Assembly (NCBI GenBank): GCA_937988695.1
Contig: CALKHM010000055.1
Span: 1 to 13,957, forward strand
Length of the DNA: 13,957 nt
Source: an uncultured Microbacterium sp.
GTDB taxonomy: Bacteria; Actinomycetota; Actinomycetes; Actinomycetales; Microbacteriaceae
Direction of reading: 5' to 3'
Shown here in pieces: positions 1 through 6,806 of the stretch. The first letter of the stretch is position 1. Each line of letters starts with the position of its first letter. The notes beneath the pieces are model-generated. The model was not told the DNA's origin, ran no database searches, and was given only the letters and a program-made list of their open reading frames with translations. A program made the position numbers and the translations under genes.

Positions 1-118
1 GCGGCATCCCCTCGCGCACGGCGTCTGCAACCTGCGGCATCCCCTCGCGCACGGCCTCCGCAACCCACGGCATCCCTCGCGCACGGCGCCCGCAACCCGC
101 GGCACCCCCTCGCGCACG
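1..118. repeat. 33-bp tandem repeat, about 3.6 degenerate copies
   Basis: Units at 1-33, 34-66, 67-98 and 99-118 each begin gcggcatcccctcgcgcacg or a close variant, and the first three end in a cnnnngcaacc-type tail. The third unit has lost one base, which breaks any reading frame through the array, so a coding repeat is unlikely even though 33 is a multiple of three. The array touches the left edge and may continue outside the window. From about 119 to 229 only GC-rich sequence with recurring gcgcccgc-like words is seen and no gene. Confidence 0.8.
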
Positions 119-229
119 CATCCCGAGGACGGCGCCCGCGTCTCCCGCGGACCGCGCCCGCGTACTCGGACTCACGCGGACCCCAGGCCTGCGAACCGCA
201 CCCGCGCTACCGCGCCCGCGGGAACCGCG

Positions 230-284
230 AATGTACACCAAACCGCCCAATGCACATCAAACTGCCGGCGGTTTGATGTGCATT
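230..284. repeat. Three copies of an 18-bp element, two forming a 36-bp palindrome
   Basis: The element aatgyacaycaaacygcc occurs directly at 230-247 and 249-266, and inverted at 267-284. The last two copies abut and make a 36-bp palindrome with one mismatched pair (263/270). This lies just downstream of the stop of the minus-strand oxidoreductase gene and is more AT-rich than its surroundings. It could fold as a strong hairpin in RNA from the minus strand (transcript end or 3' stabiliser), or it could be a dispersed intergenic repeat. There is no T-tract typical of an intrinsic terminator. Confidence 0.7.
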
Positions 285-308
285 CGCCAAATTCATGTGA
301 ATTTGGCG
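285..308 (-). terminator. Perfect inverted repeat overlapping the oxidoreductase stop codon
   Basis: Arms cgccaaattca (285-295) and tgaatttggcg (298-308) are perfectly complementary around a 2-bp centre. The TGA stop of the minus-strand FAD gene (293-295) lies inside the left arm, so a hairpin would form at the very end of that message. It abuts the 36-bp palindrome at 249-284. Position suggests a transcript-end structure. The absence of a U-run and the 2-nt centre leave a protein-binding palindrome as an alternative. Confidence 0.45.
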
Positions 309-1558
309 CAACGGCGGGCGTGCACGTCCTGCACGGTCTCGGGCCGGAACCCGTACCCCACCACGCGCGCTGCGACCGGCTTCACGACCGGCAGCACGAG
401 CCGCATCGCGGCGCGCTGTCCGCGCGTGGGCGGATCGTCGACGATGCGTGTGACGGCACCGGCGGCGATGGCCCGATGCGCGCGCCGCTGAACGGCCTGC
501 ATCGCGGCGGTCGGCCATCCGCGGCGGCGCTGCACGGCCGCGCACGCCTCGTCGAGGGCGTCGTCGCCCGCGCCCTTGACCGACCCGCGCGGTCGCAGCA
601 CCGGGATCAGCTGCCGGGCGGCGGCCACCGCGTCTTGGACCGCATAGTTGATGCCGACGCCGAACACTGGTGACATCGCGTGGGCGGCGTCCCCGATGCA
701 CAGTGCCCCGGGCCGCCACCATCGCGGCAGCCGATCGATCTGCACGTCCAGATGCTTGACGTCGTCGAACGATGCGATGGCGCCCACGACATCCGACAGC
801 CGCGGCACGATGCGGGCGACACGGGCACGGAACGCGTCGATGCCGGCGGCGCGCAGATCGTCGAGCGATCCCTTGGCCACCAGCAGGGCGCACTGCAGGT
901 AGTCCGGGCGCGGGATCGTGATCGCCATACCGGCGGCGTTCGCCCACGCGAGGGTGTCCGGCAGCGGGAGGGGCGGCCGCGGCACCCGGAACCACAGCAC
1001 GTCGGTGTCGACGGGGAGCTCACGCGGCGCGAGCCCGAGCGCGCGGCGCACGGTCGAGGTGCGGCCGTCGGCAGCCACGACGAGCCGCGCGGCGATCTCG
1101 AGCTGGCCGTCGGCCGTGGTCGCACGCACGCCGCACACCCGCCCTTCGCGCTCGAGGACGTCTGCCACCTCGGCGCCCAGCCGGAGGTGGAACGACGGAT
1201 GCTCGGCGGCGGCGTCGGCCAGCAGGTCGAGCAGGTCCCACTGCGGCATCAAGGTCACGAGCCGGTTCGGCGGGGGCAGCGTGGTGAAGTCGATCAGGTG
1301 GATCCGGATGCCGTTGAGCACAACGTCCAGCCGCTGCAGCGGCTGATGCGGGATGGCCTCGAAGCGCGTGCGGAGCCCGAGCGCGTCGATGATGTTCAGC
1401 GTCGACGGATGCACGGTGTCGCCACGGAAGTCGCGGAAGAAGTCGTCGTGCTTCTCGAGGACGATGACGTCGACGCCCGCGCGGGCCAGCAGCAGACCGA
1501 GCATGATCCCCGCCGGTCCTCCGCCGGCGATGCACACGTCGGTGCGCTGCGTGGTCAC
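293..1558 (-). CDS. FAD-dependent monooxygenase-like oxidoreductase (PHBH/UbiH fold)
   Basis: A 421-residue flavoprotein of the aromatic-ring hydroxylase-like class. The N-terminal dinucleotide-binding motif GGGPAG (residues 12-17) is followed by the ribose-binding acid in VIVLEKH (E35). The second FAD motif, VVAADGRTS (DG at 164-165), and the third, CIGDAAHAMSPVFGVG (GD at 289-290), are in the right order and spacing. These motifs are diagnostic of FAD enzymes that accept NAD(P)H and hydroxylate or oxidise small organic substrates; the substrate cannot be told from sequence. The start is GTG (1556-1558), with GGAGGG 12 nt upstream inside a predicted hairpin. The previous gene on the strand, manA, ends 57 nt upstream, so it may be co-transcribed but has no obvious functional tie to manA. 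The C-terminus ends inside an inverted repeat. Confidence 0.85.
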   Translation of the reverse strand: MTTQRTDVCIAGGGPAGIMLGLLLARAGVDVIVLEKHDDFFRDFRGDTVHPSTLNIIDALGLRTRFEAIPHQPLQRLDVVLNGIRIHLIDFTTLPPPNRLVTLMPQWDLLDLLADAAAEHPSFHLRLGAEVADVLEREGRVCGVRATTADGQLEIAARLVVAADGRTSTVRRALGLAPRELPVDTDVLWFRVPRPPLPLPDTLAWANAAGMAITIPRPDYLQCALLVAKGSLDDLRAAGIDAFRARVARIVPRLSDVVGAIASFDDVKHLDVQIDRLPRWWRPGALCIGDAAHAMSPVFGVGINYAVQDAVAAARQLIPVLRPRGSVKGAGDDALDEACAAVQRRRGWPTAAMQAVQRRAHRAIAAGAVTRIVDDPPTRGQRAAMRLVLPVVKPVAARVVGYGFRPETVQDVHARRCAKFT

Positions 1559-1570
1559 GTTCGCAGGATA

Positions 1571-1594
1571 CCCTCCGCAGCGGGCGGCGGAGGG
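1571..1594 (-). other. Hairpin between manA and the FAD gene containing its ribosome binding site
   Basis: Arms ccctccgc (1571-1578) and gcggaggg (1587-1594) pair perfectly over an 8-nt loop. In minus-strand RNA the distal arm reads GCGGAGGG, which includes the only Shine-Dalgarno-like sequence for the GTG start at 1558. The structure could end manA transcription partially or lower translation of the FAD gene; sequence alone does not separate these. Confidence 0.45.
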
Positions 1595-1615
1595 CCGGAC
1601 ATCGAGCGCGCCCGC

Positions 1616-2761
1616 TCAGGCTCCCGTCGCGATGAACAGCCGTCCGGCGCCGGTCACGCGCAGCTCGGCGGGCGCGTCCACGAAGACGATCGCGCCGCGG
1701 TCGGCGGCGGCATCGGCCCCCTCCGACGTCAGGGAGAACGTGCCCTCGACGGTCAGCGCGATGGCGGGCGAGCCCGTGCGCACGGTGGCGTCGCCGGTGA
1801 CCAGCAGCAGCTCGAAACCGACGCCCGCACCCGACGGCACCGACGCCGGGCGGTACGCCACGACGTTCTCGCCCCGCTCCCGCGGAGCCAGGCGCGAAAC
1901 CGGTCCGGGCGTGAAGTCGAGCACCCTCTGCAGCTCCGCGCGATCGACGTGCTTGGGCGTCAGGCCTCCGCGCAGCACGTTGTCGCTCGGCCCCATCAGC
2001 TCGACGCCGGTACCGCGCAGGTAGGCGTGGATGTTGCCGGCCGGCAGCCACAGCGCCTCGCCGGCGGCGAGCGTGACGTGGTGGAGCATCTGCGCGACGA
2101 GGATGCCGGGGTCGCCGGGGAACTGCCGCGAGAGCCGGTCGACGAGCTCGAACCGGCGGGGATGCGACTGCGCGGTGGCCGTCGCGGCGGCCACCGCGGC
2201 GTCCACGTCGGCGGTGCCGGACAGCAGCCACGCGAAGCCCTCGCGGACGCCGGCGGATGCCGCATCCCGCCACGGCACGAGCGATACCGGAGAGTCGGAT
2301 GCCTCGACCAGCGCATCGATGAGCGCGAGCGTCTGCGCGACGGGACGGAAGCCGCACAGCGCCTCGAAGCCGTCGGCGACGGCCACGATCAGCTCGGGCT
2401 TGGCATTCGGGTCCTTGTAGTTGCGCTCACGGGCGGCCAGCGGCAGCCCCGCCGCCTGCTCGCGTTCGAAGCCCTCGGCCGCCTGCGCCGGCGTCGGATG
2501 CGCCTGCAACGACAGCGGCGACGCCGCCGACAGCAGCTTCAACAGGTACGGCAGCGGGGCGCCGGAATCCCGCTCCCACTCGGCCAGGTCGTGCCACTGC
2601 GTCGGCCCGGCGCTGCGGCTCGGCGAGAGCGGGTGCGCACCGAGCCACAGCTCGGCCTCGGGGCCGCCGGTGGGCTCCCACCCGAGCGTGCGGGCGACGC
2701 CGTCGATCTGTCCCCACGCGTAGTCGCGCGGCGTGTTGGTCAGCGGGATGAGAGCGGTCAT
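1616..2761 (-). CDS. manA: Mannose-6-phosphate isomerase, class I
   Basis: A cytoplasmic zinc enzyme interconverting mannose-6-phosphate and fructose-6-phosphate, linking glycolysis to GDP-mannose and glycoconjugate synthesis. The 381-residue length is normal for the type I family. Visible signatures are the N-terminal DYAWG motif, QAHPTPAQA (zinc-ligand Gln and His), NYKDPNAKPE (zinc-ligand Glu), and the family block WLPAGNIHAYLRGTG (zinc-ligand His) continuing to SDNVLRGGLTPKHVD. The ATG at 2761 is chosen because GGAAAGGA lies just upstream; an in-frame start 13 codons earlier would place this site inside the gene and gives no homologous residues. It lies 75 nt downstream of the DeoR-family gene with a stem-loop between, so it is probably a separate unit or only read through from the polyol operon. 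Confidence 0.95.
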   Translation of the reverse strand: MTALIPLTNTPRDYAWGQIDGVARTLGWEPTGGPEAELWLGAHPLSPSRSAGPTQWHDLAEWERDSGAPLPYLLKLLSAASPLSLQAHPTPAQAAEGFEREQAAGLPLAARERNYKDPNAKPELIVAVADGFEALCGFRPVAQTLALIDALVEASDSPVSLVPWRDAASAGVREGFAWLLSGTADVDAAVAAATATAQSHPRRFELVDRLSRQFPGDPGILVAQMLHHVTLAAGEALWLPAGNIHAYLRGTGVELMGPSDNVLRGGLTPKHVDRAELQRVLDFTPGPVSRLAPRERGENVVAYRPASVPSGAGVGFELLLVTGDATVRTGSPAIALTVEGTFSLTSEGADAAADRGAIVFVDAPAELRVTGAGRLFIATGA

Positions 2762-2809
2762 CGCGTCCTTTCCGGTCGCCTCCAGCGTAGGCCGCACCAC
2801 CGGCCCGGC

Positions 2810-2836
2810 CGCATCCGCCGGAGAGGACCGGATGCG
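2810..2836 (-). terminator. Stem-loop directly after the DeoR-family gene
   Basis: Arms cgcatccg (2810-2817) and cggatgcg (2829-2836) are perfectly complementary with an 11-nt loop and begin right after the regulator's stop codon (2837-2839). It is the natural end of the long minus-strand operon. No T-run follows, so it would be a non-canonical terminator, common in high-GC actinobacteria, or only a partial stop before manA. Confidence 0.5.
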
Positions 2837-3664
2837 TCAGACCCGGCCCTCCCGCGATGCCCTCTTGGCGACCACGACGCGCACGCCGTGCTTGCGCAGC
2901 CGCTCCACGTGCGCGCGATCGGTGTCGGCATCCACCACGACCGCGTCGAACTCGCTCAGCGGCAGCATCGCATGCAGCGCACGCCGCTCGAACTTGGTGT
3001 GATCGGCCAGCAGGATCCGCGTGCTCGCCGATTCGAACATGGCGCGCTTGACGTCGACGGTCTCCAGCGTCTGGTGGAACGCGATGTCGTCGGTGATCGC
3101 CGACGTCGACATCACCAGCACGTCGGCACGCAGCGACGCGAACGCCTCGACCGCCATCCGGCCCATGAACGCCGAGCACCAGTTGTAGAACTGCCCGCCC
3201 ACCGACAGCAGCGTGATGCCGCGTGCGCCCTTGAGCTGCTCCATGATCGTCAGGGTGTTCGTGATGACGGTCAGCGGCGTCTTCGCGTGCAGCTGCGGCA
3301 CGAGATGCAGCGTCGTCGTCGAGTCGTCGAGGATGATGGCCTGCCCGGGCTCGATGAAATCGAGCGCGGCGCGGGCCAGGGCCTCCTTCTCGGCCAGCTG
3401 CCGCGACGACCGGTAGACATCGCTGGACTCCACGAGAGCGGTCGACATGGCCGTCGCCACACCGCGATCCTTGCGCAGCAGTCCGCGTCCCTCGAGCTCG
3501 TCGAGGTCGCGGTGCACGGTCATCACGCTGATCCCGAACCGGTCGGCGAGCTGCTCGATGCGCACCGCGCCCTCGGCCATCACGGCCTCGGTGATGGCGC
3601 GCTGGCGCGCCTGCTGCCGGTTCTGCCGCGACAGCGGCCGGTCCTGCGTGGCCGGTGCGCTCAC
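2837..3664 (-). CDS. DeoR-family transcriptional regulator
   Basis: A 275-residue regulator with the N-terminal DeoR helix-turn-helix (about residues 35-58: RIEQLADRFGISVMTVHRDL, then DELEGRGLL). The C-terminal sugar-phosphate-sensing domain resembles the ribose-5-phosphate isomerase A fold: DDSTTTLHLVPQL at 113-125, TVITNTL at 132-138, VGGQFYNWCSAFMG at 155-168, a conserved KR at 206-207 and ADHTKF at 220-225. DeoR proteins usually repress a catabolic operon and release DNA on binding a phosphorylated intermediate. Being last in the operon, it probably autoregulates with it; a tetrulose phosphate is a reasonable inducer guess. Start is GTG at 3664 with AAGGAG 5 nt upstream. It lies 51 nt after the TIM-like gene. 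A DeoR gene next to TIM-like and RpiB-like genes is also known from the Brucella erythritol locus. Confidence 0.9.
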   Translation of the reverse strand: MSAPATQDRPLSRQNRQQARQRAITEAVMAEGAVRIEQLADRFGISVMTVHRDLDELEGRGLLRKDRGVATAMSTALVESSDVYRSSRQLAEKEALARAALDFIEPGQAIILDDSTTTLHLVPQLHAKTPLTVITNTLTIMEQLKGARGITLLSVGGQFYNWCSAFMGRMAVEAFASLRADVLVMSTSAITDDIAFHQTLETVDVKRAMFESASTRILLADHTKFERRALHAMLPLSEFDAVVVDADTDRAHVERLRKHGVRVVVAKRASREGRV

Positions 3665-3691
3665 GTCACTCCTTCCCGAGGGTCCGATGTC

Positions 3692-3708
3692 GCGGGGCCA
3701 CGCCCCGC
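3692..3708 (-). other. Small GC hairpin between TIM-like gene and regulator
   Basis: Arms gcgggg (3692-3697) and ccccgc (3703-3708) enclose a 5-nt loop in the 51-nt gap between the TIM-like stop codon and the regulator's ribosome binding site. It may trim expression of the regulator relative to the enzymes. It is short, and hairpins of this size are common by chance at this GC content. Confidence 0.3.
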
Positions 3709-3715
3709 TTGGGGT

Positions 3716-4483
3716 TTACAGTAGCGCCGCCGCTTCTTCGACCACGCGCTCCAGCTGCGCGGGATCATGCGCGAAGCGGCCGAGGAACAGCCCGTCGACA
3801 TCGCCGCCGAGCTGACGCAGCTGACCGGGCTGTGCGCTGCCGCCGTAGATGACGGATGCCGCAGCGACGCGGTCGTCGGCGGCCACGGCCTCGCGCAGCG
3901 CGCGGCCGACCGTGCGCACCTCGTCGGGGGGCGCCGGCTCCTGGGCGCCGATCGCCCACACCGGCTCGTATGCCACCACCAGCTCGTCCACCACGGTTCC
4001 CGCGGCCAGTCCCTCCAGCGCCGACGACAGCTGCGCCACGCACACCGCCGCCGCATCGCCGTCCCGAGCGGGCTCGCCCACGCACAGCACCGGCGTGAGG
4101 CCGTTGCGCACGGCGGCGGCGAACTTGCGCCGGATCACGTCGTCGTCCTCACCGAACACCGAGCGGCGCTCGGCGTGGCCGATCTCGACATAGCCGGCGC
4201 CGGCCTGCCGCAGATCGGCACCGCTGACGGCGCCGGTGTACGCGCCGCGATCCTCCCAGAACAGATCCTGCGCGCCGACGGCGACGCCGCTGCCCTCCAA
4301 CGCCGCACGCGTGGCCTCCAGCGCGGGAAGCGACGGCGCGACGAACAGGGCCACCTCTCCGGAACGCACGGCGGGCTGGCGCCGCGCGATCTCGGCGACC
4401 GCCTGCGCCCAGCGGGCGGTCTGTGCGATGTCGAGGTACAGCTTCAGGCTCACGCCCAGGGTGATCGCGGCGCGCCGGCCCAT
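3716..4483 (-). CDS. lerI: Triosephosphate isomerase-like tetrulose-phosphate isomerase (LerI/EryH type)
   Basis: A 255-residue TIM-barrel isomerase with the full catalytic set: Lys14 (VSLKLYL), His103 and Glu105 (IGHAERRS), general base Glu173 in AYEPVWAIG with its mobile loop, and phosphate-binding YGGSA (213-217). The N-terminal block is VSLKLYL instead of the classical NWKMN, so the asparagine two residues before the catalytic lysine is replaced by serine. This is a feature I associate with the tetrulose-phosphate branch (EryH, LerI) rather than glycolytic TpiA. Likely reaction: L-erythrulose-1-phosphate to D-erythrulose-4-phosphate. The ATG at 4483 shares its A with the TGA of the RpiB-like gene (TGATG), implying translational coupling, and far-upstream in-frame starts would only duplicate the RpiB region. 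A glycolytic tpiA would normally sit with gapA and pgk. Family is certain, substrate inferred. Confidence 0.82.
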   Translation of the reverse strand: MGRRAAITLGVSLKLYLDIAQTARWAQAVAEIARRQPAVRSGEVALFVAPSLPALEATRAALEGSGVAVGAQDLFWEDRGAYTGAVSGADLRQAGAGYVEIGHAERRSVFGEDDDVIRRKFAAAVRNGLTPVLCVGEPARDGDAAAVCVAQLSSALEGLAAGTVVDELVVAYEPVWAIGAQEPAPPDEVRTVGRALREAVAADDRVAAASVIYGGSAQPGQLRQLGGDVDGLFLGRFAHDPAQLERVVEEAAALL

Positions 4484-4980
4484 CAGACGGCGTCCTGGCC
4501 GGACGCCTCGTCGTGCCCGTGCTCGTGCTCGTAGTCCTTGATGACGGCGACCTTGGCGGCCGACGCCGACGACTCGTCGAACTCGTAGCCGAGCCACTCC
4601 CTGGCCAGCCGCCGCGCCAGCTCGAGACCGACCACACGCTGACCGAAGGTGAGCACCTGCGCGTTGTTGCTGAGCACGCCGCGCTCGACGCTGTAGCTGT
4701 CGTGCGCGGTGACCGCCCGGATCCCCGGCACCTTGTTGGCCGAGATCGCGACGCCCAGACCCGTGCCGCACACGAGCAGCGCGCGGTCGGCTTCGCCTGC
4801 TGCGACCTTCTCGGCGGCGGCGATGGCGACGGTCGGGTACGGGGTGTGCGCCTGCGCGTCCACGCCGACGTCGATCACCTCGGTGACGCGCGGGTCCTTC
4901 TCGAGATCGGCCTTCAACGCCTCCTTGTACGTGAACCCGGCATCGTCGGATCCGACGATCACACGCCATGTACGTGCCAT
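4483..4980 (-). CDS. derI: RpiB-family sugar-phosphate isomerase (DerI/EryI type)
   Basis: A 165-residue member of the LacAB/RpiB family. Hallmarks are GSDDAGFTYKEAL (residues 10-22), the catalytic cysteine loop LLVCGTGLGVAISANKVPG (Cys71), and the HDSYSVERGVLSNNAQVLTFG segment (93-113) that builds the neighbouring active site in the dimer. Canonical ribose-5-phosphate isomerases have DHxG near residue 12 and an HN pair in the later segment; here these read DDAG and NN, as I recall for the erythritol/threitol pathway enzymes. Expected reaction: D-erythrulose-4-phosphate to D-erythrose-4-phosphate, feeding the pentose phosphate pathway. The ATG (4978-4980) begins one base after the kinase stop codon, with GGAAGGAG inside the kinase 3' end. 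The C-terminus carries a short charged His/Glu/Asp tail. An ordinary ribose-5-phosphate isomerase is the alternative. Confidence 0.85.
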   Translation of the reverse strand: MARTWRVIVGSDDAGFTYKEALKADLEKDPRVTEVIDVGVDAQAHTPYPTVAIAAAEKVAAGEADRALLVCGTGLGVAISANKVPGIRAVTAHDSYSVERGVLSNNAQVLTFGQRVVGLELARRLAREWLGYEFDESSASAAKVAVIKDYEHEHGHDEASGQDAV

Positions 4981-4981
4981 C

Positions 4982-6715
4982 TCAGTTCTCCTTCCCTTCG
5001 TGGGCGTCGTGCTCGGTGAGCACGACGCCGATGGCCGTCATCGCCCGCGCAAGCGAGACCGCCCCCGGGTCGGGGGTGCCCAGGCTCTTAGCCATGTGCG
5101 GACGAGCACGGCCCTTGCGCGGCAACAGGTCGGCGGTGGCCTCGGCGGCCGCCGTGGCGGCTGCCGCGGCATCCGTCCACGCCGATGCCAGATCGGCGCC
5201 GGAGCCCACCTGCTCGGCCAGGCGTGCGGCGAACGGCACCAGCGCGTCGACCAGCGTCTTCTCGCCCACCTCCGCCTTGCCGAACGCCTGCACGGCGTCG
5301 CGGGCGGCGGCCACGGCGGCGGCGACCGTCGCGGCGTCGGGGGCGCCGTTATCGCCGAGCAGCTCGCCGGCCGCGCGCAGACCCCGCCCCCACAGCGCGC
5401 CGCTGGTACCGCCGGCCTTGTCGGCCCAGGCATCCCCCGCCCGGGTCAGCACCGTTCCGGCACCGGCGCTTGCCGCCGCAGCCTGGGCGGCCGCCGCATC
5501 GGCTGCGCGCGCGCCGCGCTGCATGCCGATGCCGTGGTCGCCGTCGCCGGCGATGGCATCGAGCCGGCCGAGCTCGTCGACGTCGCGGTCGATCACCGCG
5601 CGCACGGCGGCCAGGGCGGATGCCACGACCCGGCCGGCCGTCGCGGATTCCGGCCCGGCGGCGGTGATCGCCTCGTCGGCGACGTCGTCGTCGGTCACCG
5701 CGTCGGCGGCGGCCAGGGACACGGCGCCCTTGCGGTACGCGGGGGTGTAGGCCGGCGAACGCCAGGCCTGCTCGAGCTCGTCGTCGAGCCACATCACGGT
5801 CAGGGAGACGCCGGCCATCTCGAAGCTGGTGGCGTACTCGCCGACCTCGGGCTCGACGATCTGAAGGCCCGCGGCCTCCAGGGCCGCGGCGATGCCACCG
5901 TAGAGCACGAACAGCTCTTCCGACTTGACCGAGCCGAGGCCGTTGACGATCACGGCGACCCGGGTGGCGGCGGCGTCCGGGCTCTCCTCGAGCAGCTTCG
6001 CGACGAGCATGCGGGCGAGCTCGTCGGCTGGCGGAAGCGGCACGGTGTCGATGCCGGGTTCGCCGTGGATGCCCATGCCGACGGCCATCTGACCGGCGGG
6101 GACGGTGAACAGCGGCTCGGCGGCGCCGGGCAGCGTGCAGCCCGAGAACGCGACGCCGATCGATCGGGTCCGATCGTTCGCGCGGGCGGCCAGCGCGGCC
6201 ACCTCGTCGAGGCCGCGGCCCTGCTCGGCCGCCCAGCCCGCGACGCGGAACACGGCGAGGTCTCCGGCGATGCCGCGACGCTTGTCGCGCTCGGAGGGTG
6301 AGGCGCTGTAGACGTCGTCGGTGACGCGCACCGTCTGGCACGGGATGCCTTCTGCGCGCAGCTGCTCCTGGGCCTGATCGAAGTTCAGTGCGTCGCCGGC
6401 GTAGTTGCCGTAGGTCAGCAGCACGCCGGCCTCGGTGGCCACGGAGGTGGCCACCGCGTGCACCTGCTGGGCGCTGGGCGAGGCGAAGACGTTGCCCATC
6501 GCCGCGGCGTGGGCGATGCCGGCGCCGACCAGGCCCGCGAAGGCGGGATAGTGGCCGGAGCCGCCGCCGATGACGACGGCGACCTGTCCGGCGGGGGTCG
6601 CTGCGGCCCGTGCCACGCCGCCGCGCACGCGTCGTACCAGGGCGCGGTTGGCCGCGACGAAGCCGGCGGCCGACTCCTCGGCGAAGCCGGCGGGGTCGTT
6701 CAGTATGTAGCTCAT
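4982..6715 (-). CDS. lerK: DhaK-DhaL fusion, ATP-dependent dihydroxyacetone-type (L-erythrulose) kinase
   Basis: A 577-residue single-chain DAK kinase. The DhaK half (about 1-330) has GGGSGH (50-55) and the substrate-binding histidine in GMGIHGEPG (H217), which holds the ketose carbonyl as a hemiaminal. The DhaL half (about 360-570) has the nucleotide/Mg aspartates of DAIAGDGDHG (D386, D391, D393), GGTSGALWG (435-443) and GEKTLVDALVPF. Both halves in one protein indicate direct use of ATP, not the PTS-dependent three-subunit form; no dhaM is present. Beside TIM-like and RpiB-like isomerases the likely substrate is L-erythrulose (giving the 1-phosphate), with D-erythrulose or dihydroxyacetone as alternatives. 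Start ATG at 6715, with GAGGG 4 nt upstream, matches the usual MSYILN-type start; an upstream in-frame start would enter the intergenic palindrome. Confidence 0.88.
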   Translation of the reverse strand: MSYILNDPAGFAEESAAGFVAANRALVRRVRGGVARAAATPAGQVAVVIGGGSGHYPAFAGLVGAGIAHAAAMGNVFASPSAQQVHAVATSVATEAGVLLTYGNYAGDALNFDQAQEQLRAEGIPCQTVRVTDDVYSASPSERDKRRGIAGDLAVFRVAGWAAEQGRGLDEVAALAARANDRTRSIGVAFSGCTLPGAAEPLFTVPAGQMAVGMGIHGEPGIDTVPLPPADELARMLVAKLLEESPDAAATRVAVIVNGLGSVKSEELFVLYGGIAAALEAAGLQIVEPEVGEYATSFEMAGVSLTVMWLDDELEQAWRSPAYTPAYRKGAVSLAAADAVTDDDVADEAITAAGPESATAGRVVASALAAVRAVIDRDVDELGRLDAIAGDGDHGIGMQRGARAADAAAAQAAAASAGAGTVLTRAGDAWADKAGGTSGALWGRGLRAAGELLGDNGAPDAATVAAAVAAARDAVQAFGKAEVGEKTLVDALVPFAARLAEQVGSGADLASAWTDAAAAATAAAEATADLLPRKGRARPHMAKSLGTPDPGAVSLARAMTAIGVVLTEHDAHEGKEN

Positions 6716-6734
6716 GGTCCCTCGGATCGTTCGG

Positions 6735-6768
6735 CCCGGGGACGGATGCCGCGGCATCCGTCCCCGGG
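6735..6768 (-). other. 34-bp perfect palindrome between binding-protein and kinase genes
   Basis: Left arm cccggggacggatgcc (6735-6750) and right arm ggcatccgtccccggg (6753-6768) are perfectly complementary around gc, making a 34-bp perfect dyad in the 91-nt gap. In minus-strand RNA it gives a very stable hairpin after the binding-protein stop and about 10 nt before the kinase ribosome binding site. With no U-run, the likely role is a 3' stabiliser or partial terminator that raises the binding protein over downstream enzymes, as known for many ABC sugar operons. Confidence 0.7.
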
Positions 6769-6806
6769 TCCGGCCGCACGGGAGCGCACGGCCGTCTGTC
6801 GACCGG

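Noticed and set aside
1..118. CRISPR array
   Set aside because: The units are contiguous 33-bp tandem repeats with no unique spacers and no cas genes nearby.
230..310. A short protein gene across the repeat cluster on either strand
   Set aside because: Both strands give similar short peptides only because the DNA is palindromic; there is no ribosome binding site and no natural domain.
680..3724. A 1014-codon open frame on the plus strand across the FAD gene, manA and the DeoR gene
   Set aside because: It is antisense to three well-supported proteins, is Arg/Gly/His/Asp-rich low-complexity sequence with no recognisable domain, and long spurious frames are expected at this GC content.
3716..4483. 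Glycolytic triosephosphate isomerase (tpiA)
   Set aside because: It is not next to gapA/pgk, lacks the NWKMN N-terminal block, and is coupled to an RpiB-like gene and a DAK kinase; a tetrulose-phosphate isomerase explains all of this better.
4709..6301. A 530-codon plus-strand frame opposite the kinase
   Set aside because: Same reason: composition is biased (Gly/Ala/Arg/His) and the opposite strand encodes a complete DhaK-DhaL protein with all motifs.
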